Source of the DNA: Pseudomonas sp. HN11
GTDB lineage: Bacteria; Pseudomonadota; Gammaproteobacteria; Pseudomonadales; Pseudomonadaceae
Length of the DNA: 64,000 bases
NCBI RefSeq assembly: GCF_021390155.1
Contig: NZ_CP089985.1
Coordinates: forward strand, 2,057,001-2,121,000
Direction of reading: 5' to 3'
In this document: positions 1 through 7,023 of the stretch, one piece after another
How the letters are laid out: the number at the start of each line of letters is the position of its first letter
How positions within the stretch are numbered: position 1 is the stretch's first letter
Made by a program: the position numbers and the translations under genes
Notes under the pieces: generated by a model
What the model was told of the DNA's origin: nothing
Database searches by the model: none
The model's input: the letters and a program-made list of their open reading frames with translations, nothing else

Positions 1-461
1 ATTTCGCCCTGGCGCAACTGCACCAGACGTCGTTCTGCGTTGAGCGACGCATCGATTGCGCTGGCGCTGTTGAGCTGGATCCGGCTGCCGTCGTTCAACG
101 CCACCCAGCGTCGTTCGCCGGTGGCGGTGCGGTAGTCGGCCATCAAGGCGGGCAGGGGCGTGTAGTCGCGACCGAGCCAGGTCAAGCCGGCGGCGCCGAC
201 CACCAGGCCCAGCAGTTTCAAGCCCTCACGGCGGCTGATGCGTTGGCGCGCCCCACGCAGGGCATGGCGGCCGATCTGGGCCGGTAGTTGGCTGAAATCG
301 TCATTCATCGTCGCCACCCGCTGCCACACCTGCTGGTGTTCGGCGCTGGTGTGCAGCCAGCGTTCAAACGCGGCGGTGCTGGCGTCGTCGGCGACATTGA
401 AACGCAGCGTGACCATCCACTGGATGGCCTGGTCGACCAGTTGCGCGTCAGCCTTCGACAT
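1..461 (-). CDS. FecR-family anti-sigma factor (partial, cut by window edge)
   Basis: The N-terminal about 153 residues of a FecR-type cytoplasmic-membrane sensor that transmits a TonB-receptor signal to its ECF sigma factor. The start has the usual FecR N-domain (MSKADAQLVDQAIQWMVTL, with a Trp-rich AAFERWLHTSAEHQQVW stretch), then a single hydrophobic segment (LKLLGLVVGAAGLTWLG) and the beginning of the periplasmic FecR domain (TGERRWVALNDGSRIQLN). The C-terminus lies left of base 1. It overlaps the end of the upstream sigma gene by 14 bases, so the two are co-transcribed. The partner TonB receptor is expected just outside the window. Confidence 0.9.
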   Translation of the reverse strand, partial: MSKADAQLVDQAIQWMVTLRFNVADDASTAAFERWLHTSAEHQQVWQRVATMNDDFSQLPAQIGRHALRGARQRISRREGLKLLGLVVGAAGLTWLGRDYTPLPALMADYRTATGERRWVALNDGSRIQLNSASAIDASLNAERRLVQLRQGE

Positions 462-963
462 AACGCAACCGGTAGCACGCGTGCAGGGCCTTGGACAGGT
501 CGCGTTCCACCGTGGCCTTGGACACGCCGAGGCGCAGGGCAATCTGCGCGCAGGTCAGTCCGTCCAGTTGCGCCAGCAAGAACGCTTCGCGTACGCGTGG
601 CTTGAGTTGGTCCAGCAGGCGGTCGATGCGCTCCAGGCTATCGAGGATCAGCAAGCGGGTTTCCTCCGACGGCACCTCGACTTGCGGGAAATGCGCAAGG
701 CTTTCCAGGTAGGCACGTTCCAGTTCACGGCGGCGGTATTGGTCGATCATCAGGCTGCGGGCAATGCTGCTCAAGTACGCGCGCGGCTGCTGCAGGGTTT
801 GCTGCCTACGCGCATTGAGCAGGCGCACGAAAGTCTCTTGGGCCAGGTCGGCAGCGTGTTCGCGGCAGCCGGTGCGACGGCTCAACCAGCCCCGCAGCCA
901 GGCATGATGGGCATGGTAAAGCTGGCCGATGGCGGCATGGTCCAGTGGGTGGTCGCTCGACAT
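448..963 (-). CDS. ECF sigma-70 factor, FecI family
   Basis: A 171-residue extracytoplasmic-function sigma factor of the iron-starvation (FecI) type. Region 2 is seen in LAQETFVRLL and ARSLMIDQYRRRELER, and region 4 in REAFLLAQLDGLTCAQIALRLGVSKATVERDLSKAL, a helix-turn-helix that binds the -35 element. I chose the ATG at 963 because AGGA lies five bases upstream; an ATG two codons earlier (969) is possible. It sits directly upstream of the FecR gene with a 14-base overlap, and a Fur-like site lies in its promoter region, so iron-repressed expression is likely. It is a separate unit from fecIRA at 17.9 kb. Confidence 0.92.
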   Translation of the reverse strand: MSSDHPLDHAAIGQLYHAHHAWLRGWLSRRTGCREHAADLAQETFVRLLNARRQQTLQQPRAYLSSIARSLMIDQYRRRELERAYLESLAHFPQVEVPSEETRLLILDSLERIDRLLDQLKPRVREAFLLAQLDGLTCAQIALRLGVSKATVERDLSKALHACYRLRYVEG

Positions 964-986
964 GGGCATCCTGGCGCAGCTGTCTT

Positions 987-1008
987 AATTGATAATGTTT
1001 CGCATTCT
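987..1008. promoter_or_regulatory. Fur-box-like site upstream of the first ECF sigma gene
   Basis: The stretch AATTGATAATGTTTCGCATT resembles the Fur consensus (GATAATGATAATCATTATC), with a good left half GATAAT and a right half GCATT. It lies about 25 bases upstream of the sigma factor start, where FecI-type genes usually carry Fur operators. It was matched by eye only. Confidence 0.45.
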
Positions 1009-1123
1009 AGACGCTGATCGTAGCGATTCGCAATTGCCGCGGCGCAATGTATCCAGCACAATTTTTTGTCGGCGTCAGGTGCGCGCACTAATCTGCAAGC
1101 TTTTCCCGGTGGAGGGCTTGAGC

Positions 1124-1753
1124 ATGATCGACCTTGCGACCCTGGCGATCTTTTCCGGTGCTGTGTTGTTGCTGCTGTTATCGCCGGGGCCGAACATGGC
1201 CTTTGTGATCAGCCATGGCGTGACCCACGGTTGGCGGGGTGGGATGGCATCGGCCTTGGGCATTGGTGTGGCGGACCTGCTGCTTACGGCCTTGACCGCC
1301 ACCGGGGTGACGGCGTTGGTTGCCGGTTGGCCGCCCTCTTTCGACCTGATCCGGTATGCGGGGGTGGTTTACCTGCTGTGGCTGGTGTTCAAGACGTTGC
1401 AGAAAAACTCTGGGGCCGATGTTGCCCTTGTCAGTCGCGTGCCCTTGGTGCGGGTGTTTCTGCAAGCGATGCTCAACAGCTTGCTAAACCCCAAGGCGTT
1501 GCTGTTTTTCCTGGTGTTCCTGCCGCAGTTTGTACGGCCGGAGGCGGGGTCTATGGCGGTGCAGTTGATGGTGCTGGGGGGCGTGCTGACCTTGATTGCA
1601 GCGGTTTTTCATGTGCTGTTGGGGGTGTTTGGTGGAGCGCTCAGCCGGTTTTTTGCCAGGCGCTCGAAAGGTGTCTGGTTGCAGAAGTGGGGGTTGGCGA
1701 CGGTGCTGACGGTGCTGGCGGTGCGTTTGGCGGTGATGTCTCGGCCGGCCTGA
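1124..1753 (+). CDS. LysE/RhtB-family amino-acid exporter
   Basis: A 209-residue inner-membrane exporter of the LysE/RhtB superfamily, which effluxes amino acids or their derivatives. The N-terminus shows the family signature LLLLLSPGPNMAFVISHGV followed by WRGGMASALGIG, and about six hydrophobic segments span the protein; NSLLNPKALLFFLVFLPQF is the conserved central motif. The ATG at 1124 (GGAGGGCTTGAGC just upstream) gives the usual length, and the reading frame open further upstream is not needed. It is transcribed divergently from the ECF sigma gene. An IS element inserted 44 bases after its stop may have replaced its terminator. Confidence 0.9.
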   Translation: MIDLATLAIFSGAVLLLLLSPGPNMAFVISHGVTHGWRGGMASALGIGVADLLLTALTATGVTALVAGWPPSFDLIRYAGVVYLLWLVFKTLQKNSGADVALVSRVPLVRVFLQAMLNSLLNPKALLFFLVFLPQFVRPEAGSMAVQLMVLGGVLTLIAAVFHVLLGVFGGALSRFFARRSKGVWLQKWGLATVLTVLAVRLAVMSRPA

Positions 1754-1788
1754 GTGCATATCCGTTACCCAAATAATGGATAAGTACC

Positions 1789-1797
1789 CGGCCAGAC
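1789..1797. repeat. Left copy of the 9-bp target-site duplication
   Basis: CGGCCAGAC here is identical to 3171-3179 on the other side of the insertion sequence. A duplication of 8-9 bp is characteristic of IS256-family transposition. Confidence 0.85.
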
Positions 1798-3170
1798 GGG
1801 ACTGTCATAAATTTTGTGTTCGGGCATAACATGTTGCTAGAGGTGCATGTATGCCGACAAAAAAGAAACCGGCCCGTGAGGCCACGCGAGACCTTCCATC
1901 CATTCCCAAAGAGCTGATCGACCAGTTCGTCAGCGGTCCGATGAGTGCCGAAGCCATTCAGGACGCCTCGATGGCGTTCAAAAAGGCGCTGATCGAGCGA
2001 GCTCTTGGTGCCGAGTTGGGCCACCATCTTGGCTATCCTCAGGGCGCGGAGCGCCCTGAGGATTCGAGCAACCAACGCAATGGCAAGAGTGGCAAAACGG
2101 TGCTGACCGATGACGGCCCTTTGCGTCTGGATATTCCCAGAGATCGCGATGGAAGTTTTGCCCCGATCTTGATCCCTAAGCATGAGCGCCGTTTTACAGG
2201 CTTTGATGACAAGATCATCGCGATGTATGCCCGAGGTATGACGGTTCGCGAAATCAGGGCGTTTCTCTCGGAACAGTACGGAACAGAAGTCTCCCACGAC
2301 TTTATCAGTTCCGTCACTGACGCCGTTTTGGAGGAGGTTGCCGCCTGGCAACAGCGACCGCTTGAACCGATGTACCCGGTAATTTTCTTCGATGCATTGC
2401 GAGTCAAAATTCGTGACGAAGGCCTGGTGCGCAACAAAGCGATTTACCTGGCACTGGGCGTATTGCCGGACGGAACCCGAGATATCCTGGGCATTTGGAT
2501 TGAAACAACCGAAGGCGCCAAGTTTTGGATGAAGGTCTTCAACGACCTGAAAACGCGAGGCGTCGAGGACGTCTTGATCGCCGTAACTGACGGTCTCAAA
2601 GGCATGCCCGAAGCGCTGAGTGCTGTGTTTCCTGAGACGACGTTGCAGACCTGCATCGTCCATCTGATCCGCAACAGCCTCGATTACGCAGGCTGGGACA
2701 AGCGCCGTGAGCTGGCCAAGGCATTGAAGCCGATCTATCAAGCGCTCAATGCTGACCTCGCCGAGCAAGCGCTGCTGGCCTTCGAAGCCGGGCCTTGGGG
2801 CAAGCAATATCCCACGGTTGTGGCGGCTTGGAAGCGCGCTTGGGATCGGGTTATCCCGTTCTTCGTGTTTCCCCCGGCGATACGCAAAGTGATCTACACA
2901 ACCAACGCCATCGAGAGCATCAATGCTCAGTTGCGCAAGATCATCAAGACGCGAGGCCACTTCCCAACGGACGATGCCGCGACGAAGCTGATTTGGCTGG
3001 GTTTACGCAATATCACCGCGAACTGGGGCAGTGCAGCCCATGACTGGAAGAGCGCGATGAATCAATTTGCGATCCTGTACGCAGATCGATTTATCAGGCC
3101 GACCTGGTAAAGCTAGGGCCTGCCTGACGGCAGGCCGTTACCGGCCCGCACACAAAAAATCTGACACTCT
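1798..3170 (+). mobile_element. IS256-family insertion sequence, apparently complete
   Basis: A 1373-bp element with one transposase gene and terminal inverted repeats of about 25 bp. The left end (1801-1825) and the reverse complement of the right end (3144-3168) match at 20 of 25 positions, including TGTCA and GTGT followed by CGGGC. The exact outermost base is uncertain by 1-2 bases because the left end seems to carry one extra G. Identical 9-bp flanks (CGGCCAGAC) mark a simple, probably recent insertion into the space between the LysE gene and inhA. Confidence 0.88.
1851..3110 (+). CDS. IS256-family transposase (mutator type)
   Basis: A 419-residue DDE transposase of the IS256/mutator family. 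Visible landmarks are the N-terminal LGAELGHHLGY region, the first catalytic Asp in VIFFDALRVKIRDEG, the second in IAVTDGLKGMPEAL followed by TTLQTCIVHLIRNS (the C/H signature), and the catalytic Glu in TTNAIESINAQLRK. All three acidic residues are present and the frame is unbroken, so the enzyme may be active. Length is within the usual 390-420 residues. Confidence 0.97.
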   Translation: MPTKKKPAREATRDLPSIPKELIDQFVSGPMSAEAIQDASMAFKKALIERALGAELGHHLGYPQGAERPEDSSNQRNGKSGKTVLTDDGPLRLDIPRDRDGSFAPILIPKHERRFTGFDDKIIAMYARGMTVREIRAFLSEQYGTEVSHDFISSVTDAVLEEVAAWQQRPLEPMYPVIFFDALRVKIRDEGLVRNKAIYLALGVLPDGTRDILGIWIETTEGAKFWMKVFNDLKTRGVEDVLIAVTDGLKGMPEALSAVFPETTLQTCIVHLIRNSLDYAGWDKRRELAKALKPIYQALNADLAEQALLAFEAGPWGKQYPTVVAAWKRAWDRVIPFFVFPPAIRKVIYTTNAIESINAQLRKIIKTRGHFPTDDAATKLIWLGLRNITANWGSAAHDWKSAMNQFAILYADRFIRPTW

Positions 3171-3179
3171 CGGCCAGAC
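3171..3179. repeat. Right copy of the 9-bp target-site duplication
   Basis: CGGCCAGAC repeats 1789-1797 exactly and directly abuts the right terminal inverted repeat. Confidence 0.85.
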
Positions 3180-3237
3180 CCAAACATCGCTTTTGCCCTA
3201 TGAAGGTCAAGACGGTATCTACAGGTGCTATGCAGAG

Positions 3238-3918
3238 TCACCCCAACCGAGCCGCAGCCCGCGCAACGATCTCCCCACGCACCCTGCGCGATTCCGCCGT
3301 GCGCTTATTGGCTTCCTCCAACACATGCCTGGGCGCGGTGTCCGGGCGGCCGGCATCGAACGGCGGGGCCGGCGCGTATTCAATCTGCAACTGCACCAAC
3401 TGCGCAGCCGCTTCGCTGTACAACTCGGCAGCCAACGTCAGGGCGAAATCGATGCCAGCGGTGATGCCTCCACCGGTCAGCAGGTTGCCGTCACGCACCA
3501 CACGTTCTTGCACTGGGATCGCACCGAGCGGGGCGAGCAGGTCGTGGTAGGCCCAGTGGGTGGTCGCCTTGCGCCCACGCAACAAACCGGCGGCACCGAG
3601 CACCAGCGAGCCGGTGCACACCGAGGTCACGTAGCGCGCGGTTTGTGCCTGGGCCTTGAGGAAATCCAAAGTCTGCGGGTCTTCCATCAACGCGCCAACA
3701 CCCGAACCGCCAGGCACACAGATCACATCCAGGCGCGGGCAGCTGGCGTAGGTCATGGTCGGGGTGAACACCAGGCCGGTGCTGGAAGTGACCGGTTCCA
3801 GGTCTTTCCACACCAGGTGCAACTTCACGTCCGGCAACGAACCCAGTACGTCGTAGGGGCCGGTAAGGTCCAGTTGCTGGATACCGGGAAACAACACAAA
3901 GCCGATCTGCAGGGTCAT
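3238..3918 (-). CDS. inhA: Isonitrile hydratase, DJ-1/PfpI superfamily
   Basis: A 226-residue DJ-1/PfpI-fold enzyme that hydrates isonitriles to N-substituted formamides. It follows the Pseudomonas putida InhA sequence closely as I remember it, with the same opening (IGFVLFPGIQQLDLTGPYDV) and the nucleophile elbow VTSVCTGSLVLG. The residues reported as essential in InhA fall at the expected positions: Asp17, Cys101 and Thr102. The start has GGAG eight bases upstream. It is divergent from the GlxA-type regulator at 4009, a common arrangement for regulator and target, though control of inhA by it is inference. Confidence 0.92.
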   Translation of the reverse strand: MTLQIGFVLFPGIQQLDLTGPYDVLGSLPDVKLHLVWKDLEPVTSSTGLVFTPTMTYASCPRLDVICVPGGSGVGALMEDPQTLDFLKAQAQTARYVTSVCTGSLVLGAAGLLRGRKATTHWAYHDLLAPLGAIPVQERVVRDGNLLTGGGITAGIDFALTLAAELYSEAAAQLVQLQIEYAPAPPFDAGRPDTAPRHVLEEANKRTAESRRVRGEIVARAAARLG

Positions 3919-4008
3919 GAATAGCGCTCCGTCAAAGAAGTGGACGGCTTCACTCTAGAGGCCTAGGCTTTGGCGAATACGCCATTGAGCCCACGAATCA
4001 CGCCAATC

Positions 4009-5013
4009 ATGCCCAGAATCGTCCACATCCTCGCTTTCGATAACGCCCAGGTGCTTGATGTCACCGGGCCGTTGCAGGTCTTCGCCTCCACTAACGACTT
4101 GGCGCGCCAACGCGGCGAACCCTTGCCTTACACCGTGTCGGTGGTCGCCGCCCAGGTGGAACCGGTGATGACGTCCGCTGGCCTGGCCTTGGTGGCTGAA
4201 CCGCTGCCCGCCGTCAATGCACCCTGCGACACCCTGGTAATCGCCGGCGGCTGGGGCGTCTACGGCGCCGCCGAAGACCCGGCGCTGGTGGAGTGGGTAC
4301 GCGATAAAGCCCGGCACACCCGACGCATGACCTCAGTGTGTACCGGGGCGTTCCTGCTGGCCGCCAGTGGCCTGCTCGACGGCTGTCGCGTGGCCACCCA
4401 CTGGACACGCTGTGAAGAACTGGCGCGCAAATTCCCGGCGTTGACGGTGGAGTCCAACCCGATCTTCATTCAGCAAGGCGCCGTCTGGACCTCCGCCGGC
4501 GTCACGGCCGGCATTGACCTGTGCCTGGCGTTGGTGGAAGAAGACCTGGGCCGCGCCGTGGCCCTGGAAGTGGCGCGGCATTTGGTGGTGTTCCTCAAGC
4601 GGCCCGGTGGTCAGTCGCAATTCAGCGTGACCTTGTCCTTGCAAAAAGACGACAGCCGCTTCGCCGAACTCCACGCCTGGATGGCCGAAAACCTGACGCT
4701 GGATTTGAATATTTCGACCCTGGCCGCCCAGGCCGGCATGAGCGAACGCAGCTTTGTGCGCCACTACCGTGCTGAAACGGGTCAGACCCCGGCGCGTGCA
4801 GTGGAGTTGATCCGTGTCGAAACCGCGCGCCGGCAATTGGCTGACAGCAATGCGTCGATCAAACGCATTGCCGTGCAGTGCGGTTTTGGCAGTGAAGAAA
4901 CCTTGCGTCGCAGCTTTCTACGGGCCTTGTCGGTGACGCCTCAGGCTTACCGCGAACGCTTTTCGCCGAGCAACTCCAGCAGTGCATCCAGTGTGGCCTG
5001 CGGTGCTTCCTGA
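4009..5013 (+). CDS. GlxA-type transcriptional regulator (DJ-1/PfpI + AraC HTH)
   Basis: A 334-residue regulator with an N-terminal DJ-1/PfpI-like domain (RIVHILAFDNAQVLDVTGPL, then VCTGAFLLAASGLLDG) and a C-terminal AraC double helix-turn-helix (ISTLAAQAGMSERSFVRHY and IKRIAVQCGFGSEETLRRSF). The first domain probably senses a ligand rather than acting as an enzyme. The start at ATG 4009 gives the normal opening; a TTG 39 bases earlier is less likely. The last 67 bases overlap the end of the convergent hydrolase gene, and the Ser-rich tail after YRERFSPS lies in that overlap, which suggests the stop codon was lost and replaced downstream. Confidence 0.9.
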   Translation: MPRIVHILAFDNAQVLDVTGPLQVFASTNDLARQRGEPLPYTVSVVAAQVEPVMTSAGLALVAEPLPAVNAPCDTLVIAGGWGVYGAAEDPALVEWVRDKARHTRRMTSVCTGAFLLAASGLLDGCRVATHWTRCEELARKFPALTVESNPIFIQQGAVWTSAGVTAGIDLCLALVEEDLGRAVALEVARHLVVFLKRPGGQSQFSVTLSLQKDDSRFAELHAWMAENLTLDLNISTLAAQAGMSERSFVRHYRAETGQTPARAVELIRVETARRQLADSNASIKRIAVQCGFGSEETLRRSFLRALSVTPQAYRERFSPSNSSSASSVACGAS

Positions 5014-5861
5014 GGAATATTGTGGCCCACGCCGGGCAGCACCTGGCGTCGGTAAAACCCGCTGAAATGCTCGACATCATCATCCACTTCAGGCGGCGGG
5101 CCCACGCCATCATCGGCCCCGCACAGCGCAATGCTTGGTACCGAAATCACCGGCTGCAAGGCCAGGGCCTGTTCGATGGCTTCCAGCGCCGGGTCGCCGG
5201 ACGCGTACATGAAACGGTGGCGATAGGAGTGAATCACCACCTCGACGAAGTCCGGGTTATCGAACGACGGCGCCGTCTGCGCATACAGCTCCGGCCCCTG
5301 GGCCCAAGACGGTGACCACAGAGCCCACAGCAACTTGCAGAGTTCGCCACGGTTGGCCGTCAAACCGTCCACGCCGCGCTGGGTATGAAAGTAGAACTGG
5401 TACCACAAACGATGCTCCGTGACCGGCGCCCGTGGCTTGAGGGATTTGACGATGTCCTGGATGTTGTAGCCATCCCCGGTCACCAGCCCGCGCACCCGCT
5501 CCGGCCACAACGCCGCGACGATACACGCGGCACGCCCACCCCAGTCGTATCCGGCGAGGGTCGCTTGCGGGATCGCCAGCGCATCCATGAAATCCAGCAA
5601 GTCCTTGGCCAATGCAGCCTGCTGTCCGGAACGCATCACCTGCGCGTTGACAAACCGCGTCGGGCCGTAACCGCGCAGGTAGGGCACCAGCACCCGGTAA
5701 CCCTGTTCGGCCAGTACCGGCGCAATGGCGTCATAGCCGCGCGGGTCATAGGGGAAGCCATGCAGCAGGATCACCGGCTCACCGTCGACGGGACCGTGGG
5801 CTTCATAGGCGATATCGAGCATGGACGTGCGCACGTAGAGCAGTAGGGCGGTCGTGGTCAT
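4947..5861 (-). CDS. Alpha/beta hydrolase with Asp nucleophile (epoxide hydrolase / haloalkane dehalogenase type)
   Basis: A 304-residue alpha/beta hydrolase. The oxyanion-hole motif is ILLHGFPYDPRGYD, the nucleophile elbow AGYDWGGRAA carries Asp instead of Ser, as in haloalkane dehalogenases and epoxide hydrolases, and GVGHNIPQEAP supplies the catalytic His. The cap region is Trp/Tyr-rich. Substrate cannot be told from sequence. A second ATG at 5822 (MLDIAYEAHG) fits the family opening as well as the chosen 5861; neither has a strong ribosome site. It converges with and overlaps the GlxA-type gene by 67 bases. Confidence 0.85.
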   Translation of the reverse strand: MTTTALLLYVRTSMLDIAYEAHGPVDGEPVILLHGFPYDPRGYDAIAPVLAEQGYRVLVPYLRGYGPTRFVNAQVMRSGQQAALAKDLLDFMDALAIPQATLAGYDWGGRAACIVAALWPERVRGLVTGDGYNIQDIVKSLKPRAPVTEHRLWYQFYFHTQRGVDGLTANRGELCKLLWALWSPSWAQGPELYAQTAPSFDNPDFVEVVIHSYRHRFMYASGDPALEAIEQALALQPVISVPSIALCGADDGVGPPPEVDDDVEHFSGFYRRQVLPGVGHNIPQEAPQATLDALLELLGEKRSR

Positions 5862-5953
5862 GTTGAACGTTCATCAGCTGGCCAGAGGTACTGGAACTCT
5901 AGCCGAAAGCCGTGACGGGGTGGGGTAGGATTCGCGGCAGTGGGCTTACTTGT

Positions 5954-6505
5954 CTAGACCGATCGGTCCGGCCATTCCCACGCCAGCAGCCCCAGCACTT
6001 CAAGATCATGCCGCTGGCCGTTCCAGAAACCGGCCTCTCGCAGTGTTCCTTCGGATTTGAAACCCAGACGCTCCAGCAATGCACGGGACGCGTGATTGAG
6101 TGGATGAACCAGCGCTTCGACTCGCTGTAAGTGCATTTGCACGAAGCCCCATTCAAGCGTCGCGCGCAGGGCTTCGCTCATCAGCCCTTGCCGTCGGAAC
6201 TCGGGCGCAAGCTCACAGGCCAGTGAGCAACTGCTCCACCCCCGGTTCCACTTGAACAAACCACAACTGCCGATCAATCGGCCCTCGAACTCAAGCCCCC
6301 AGCGAGTCCCCGGATTCGGGTGGGTGCGCCACTGGGCAAAGGTCACAATCAGGCTCTTTGCCTGGGCAATATCGGTCATTGGGTCGGCGCCGAACCAGCG
6401 CATGCTGTCGCTATCGCGGTAGAGGGCGAACAGTACCTGGGCATCTTGCGCCACCAACTCCCGCAGGTGCAGGCGTGGAGTGTGAAGGGTAGGGAAAGGG
6501 TTCAT
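5954..6505 (-). CDS. GNAT-family N-acetyltransferase (RimJ/RimL-like)
   Basis: A 183-residue acetyltransferase of the RimJ/RimL branch, which acetylates protein N-termini or small amines with acetyl-CoA. Typical features are the opening LHTPRLHLRELVAQDA, the strand-loop LIGSCGLFKWNRGWSSCSLAC, the acetyl-CoA pyrophosphate loop RRQGLMSEALRATLEWGF and the closing motif HPLNHASRALLERLGF. It overlaps the end of the upstream cysteine hydrolase by four bases (ATGA), so translation is coupled and the two form an operon. Confidence 0.9.
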   Translation of the reverse strand: MNPFPTLHTPRLHLRELVAQDAQVLFALYRDSDSMRWFGADPMTDIAQAKSLIVTFAQWRTHPNPGTRWGLEFEGRLIGSCGLFKWNRGWSSCSLACELAPEFRRQGLMSEALRATLEWGFVQMHLQRVEALVHPLNHASRALLERLGFKSEGTLREAGFWNGQRHDLEVLGLLAWEWPDRSV

Positions 6506-6975
6506 AAGCGTGCGGCGACCTGGTCCCGATCAATCACTTGTCCAAAATGGTGTCGCCACAAATCCACCCCCAACTGACCCGACCGATCCAGCGACGAACC
6601 CAGCGTGAGGTCGCTGATCAAGGTCGGTTGCAACCCTGCATCGAACAGCGCAAACCCTGCCGCCAGCACGCAGGTGTCGGTCTGGATACCACACACCAAC
6701 ACGCGATGTGGCGCGAGGCTTTTGAGGTAGGCGACAGTCTCGGGTGTTGGCGCATAGCCGTGTTTGATAAAGATGCGGTCGGCGGCAATCAGACTCTGGT
6801 CATGGGGCGCCGGTTGCCAGCCGAGTTGCCGGGTGAAGGGCGTGATGCTCTCGTCGTGGCGCTCCACTGTGGCGACTGACGGCATGCGGCCCAGCAGGGC
6901 GCTGATGCCGTCCACCAGCCACATGGGCGGGTTGAAGGAAGGTTGCACGTCGATGATCAGCAGTACCTGGCGCAT
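6502..6975 (-). CDS. Isochorismatase-like cysteine hydrolase
   Basis: A 157-residue isochorismatase-fold hydrolase, a family that includes nicotinamidases and other amidases. The catalytic triad is visible as Asp9 (LLIIDVQPSF), Lys71 (FIKHGYAPT) and Cys102 (GIQTDTCVLAAG). The start at 6975 has AGGAAC upstream; an in-frame ATG at 7008 would add 11 residues of no family character. It is the first gene of a two-gene unit with the acetyltransferase. The substrate is not evident. Confidence 0.9.
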   Translation of the reverse strand: MRQVLLIIDVQPSFNPPMWLVDGISALLGRMPSVATVERHDESITPFTRQLGWQPAPHDQSLIAADRIFIKHGYAPTPETVAYLKSLAPHRVLVCGIQTDTCVLAAGFALFDAGLQPTLISDLTLGSSLDRSGQLGVDLWRHHFGQVIDRDQVAARL

Positions 6976-7023
6976 GGCGTTCCTGTCCGTGGTCGAGGGG
7001 CTGCCCATTGTGCACAGGCCACC

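Noticed and set aside
1641..2960. 439-residue minus-strand frame across the IS transposase
   Set aside because: Antisense to the transposase and extends into lysE; no domain.
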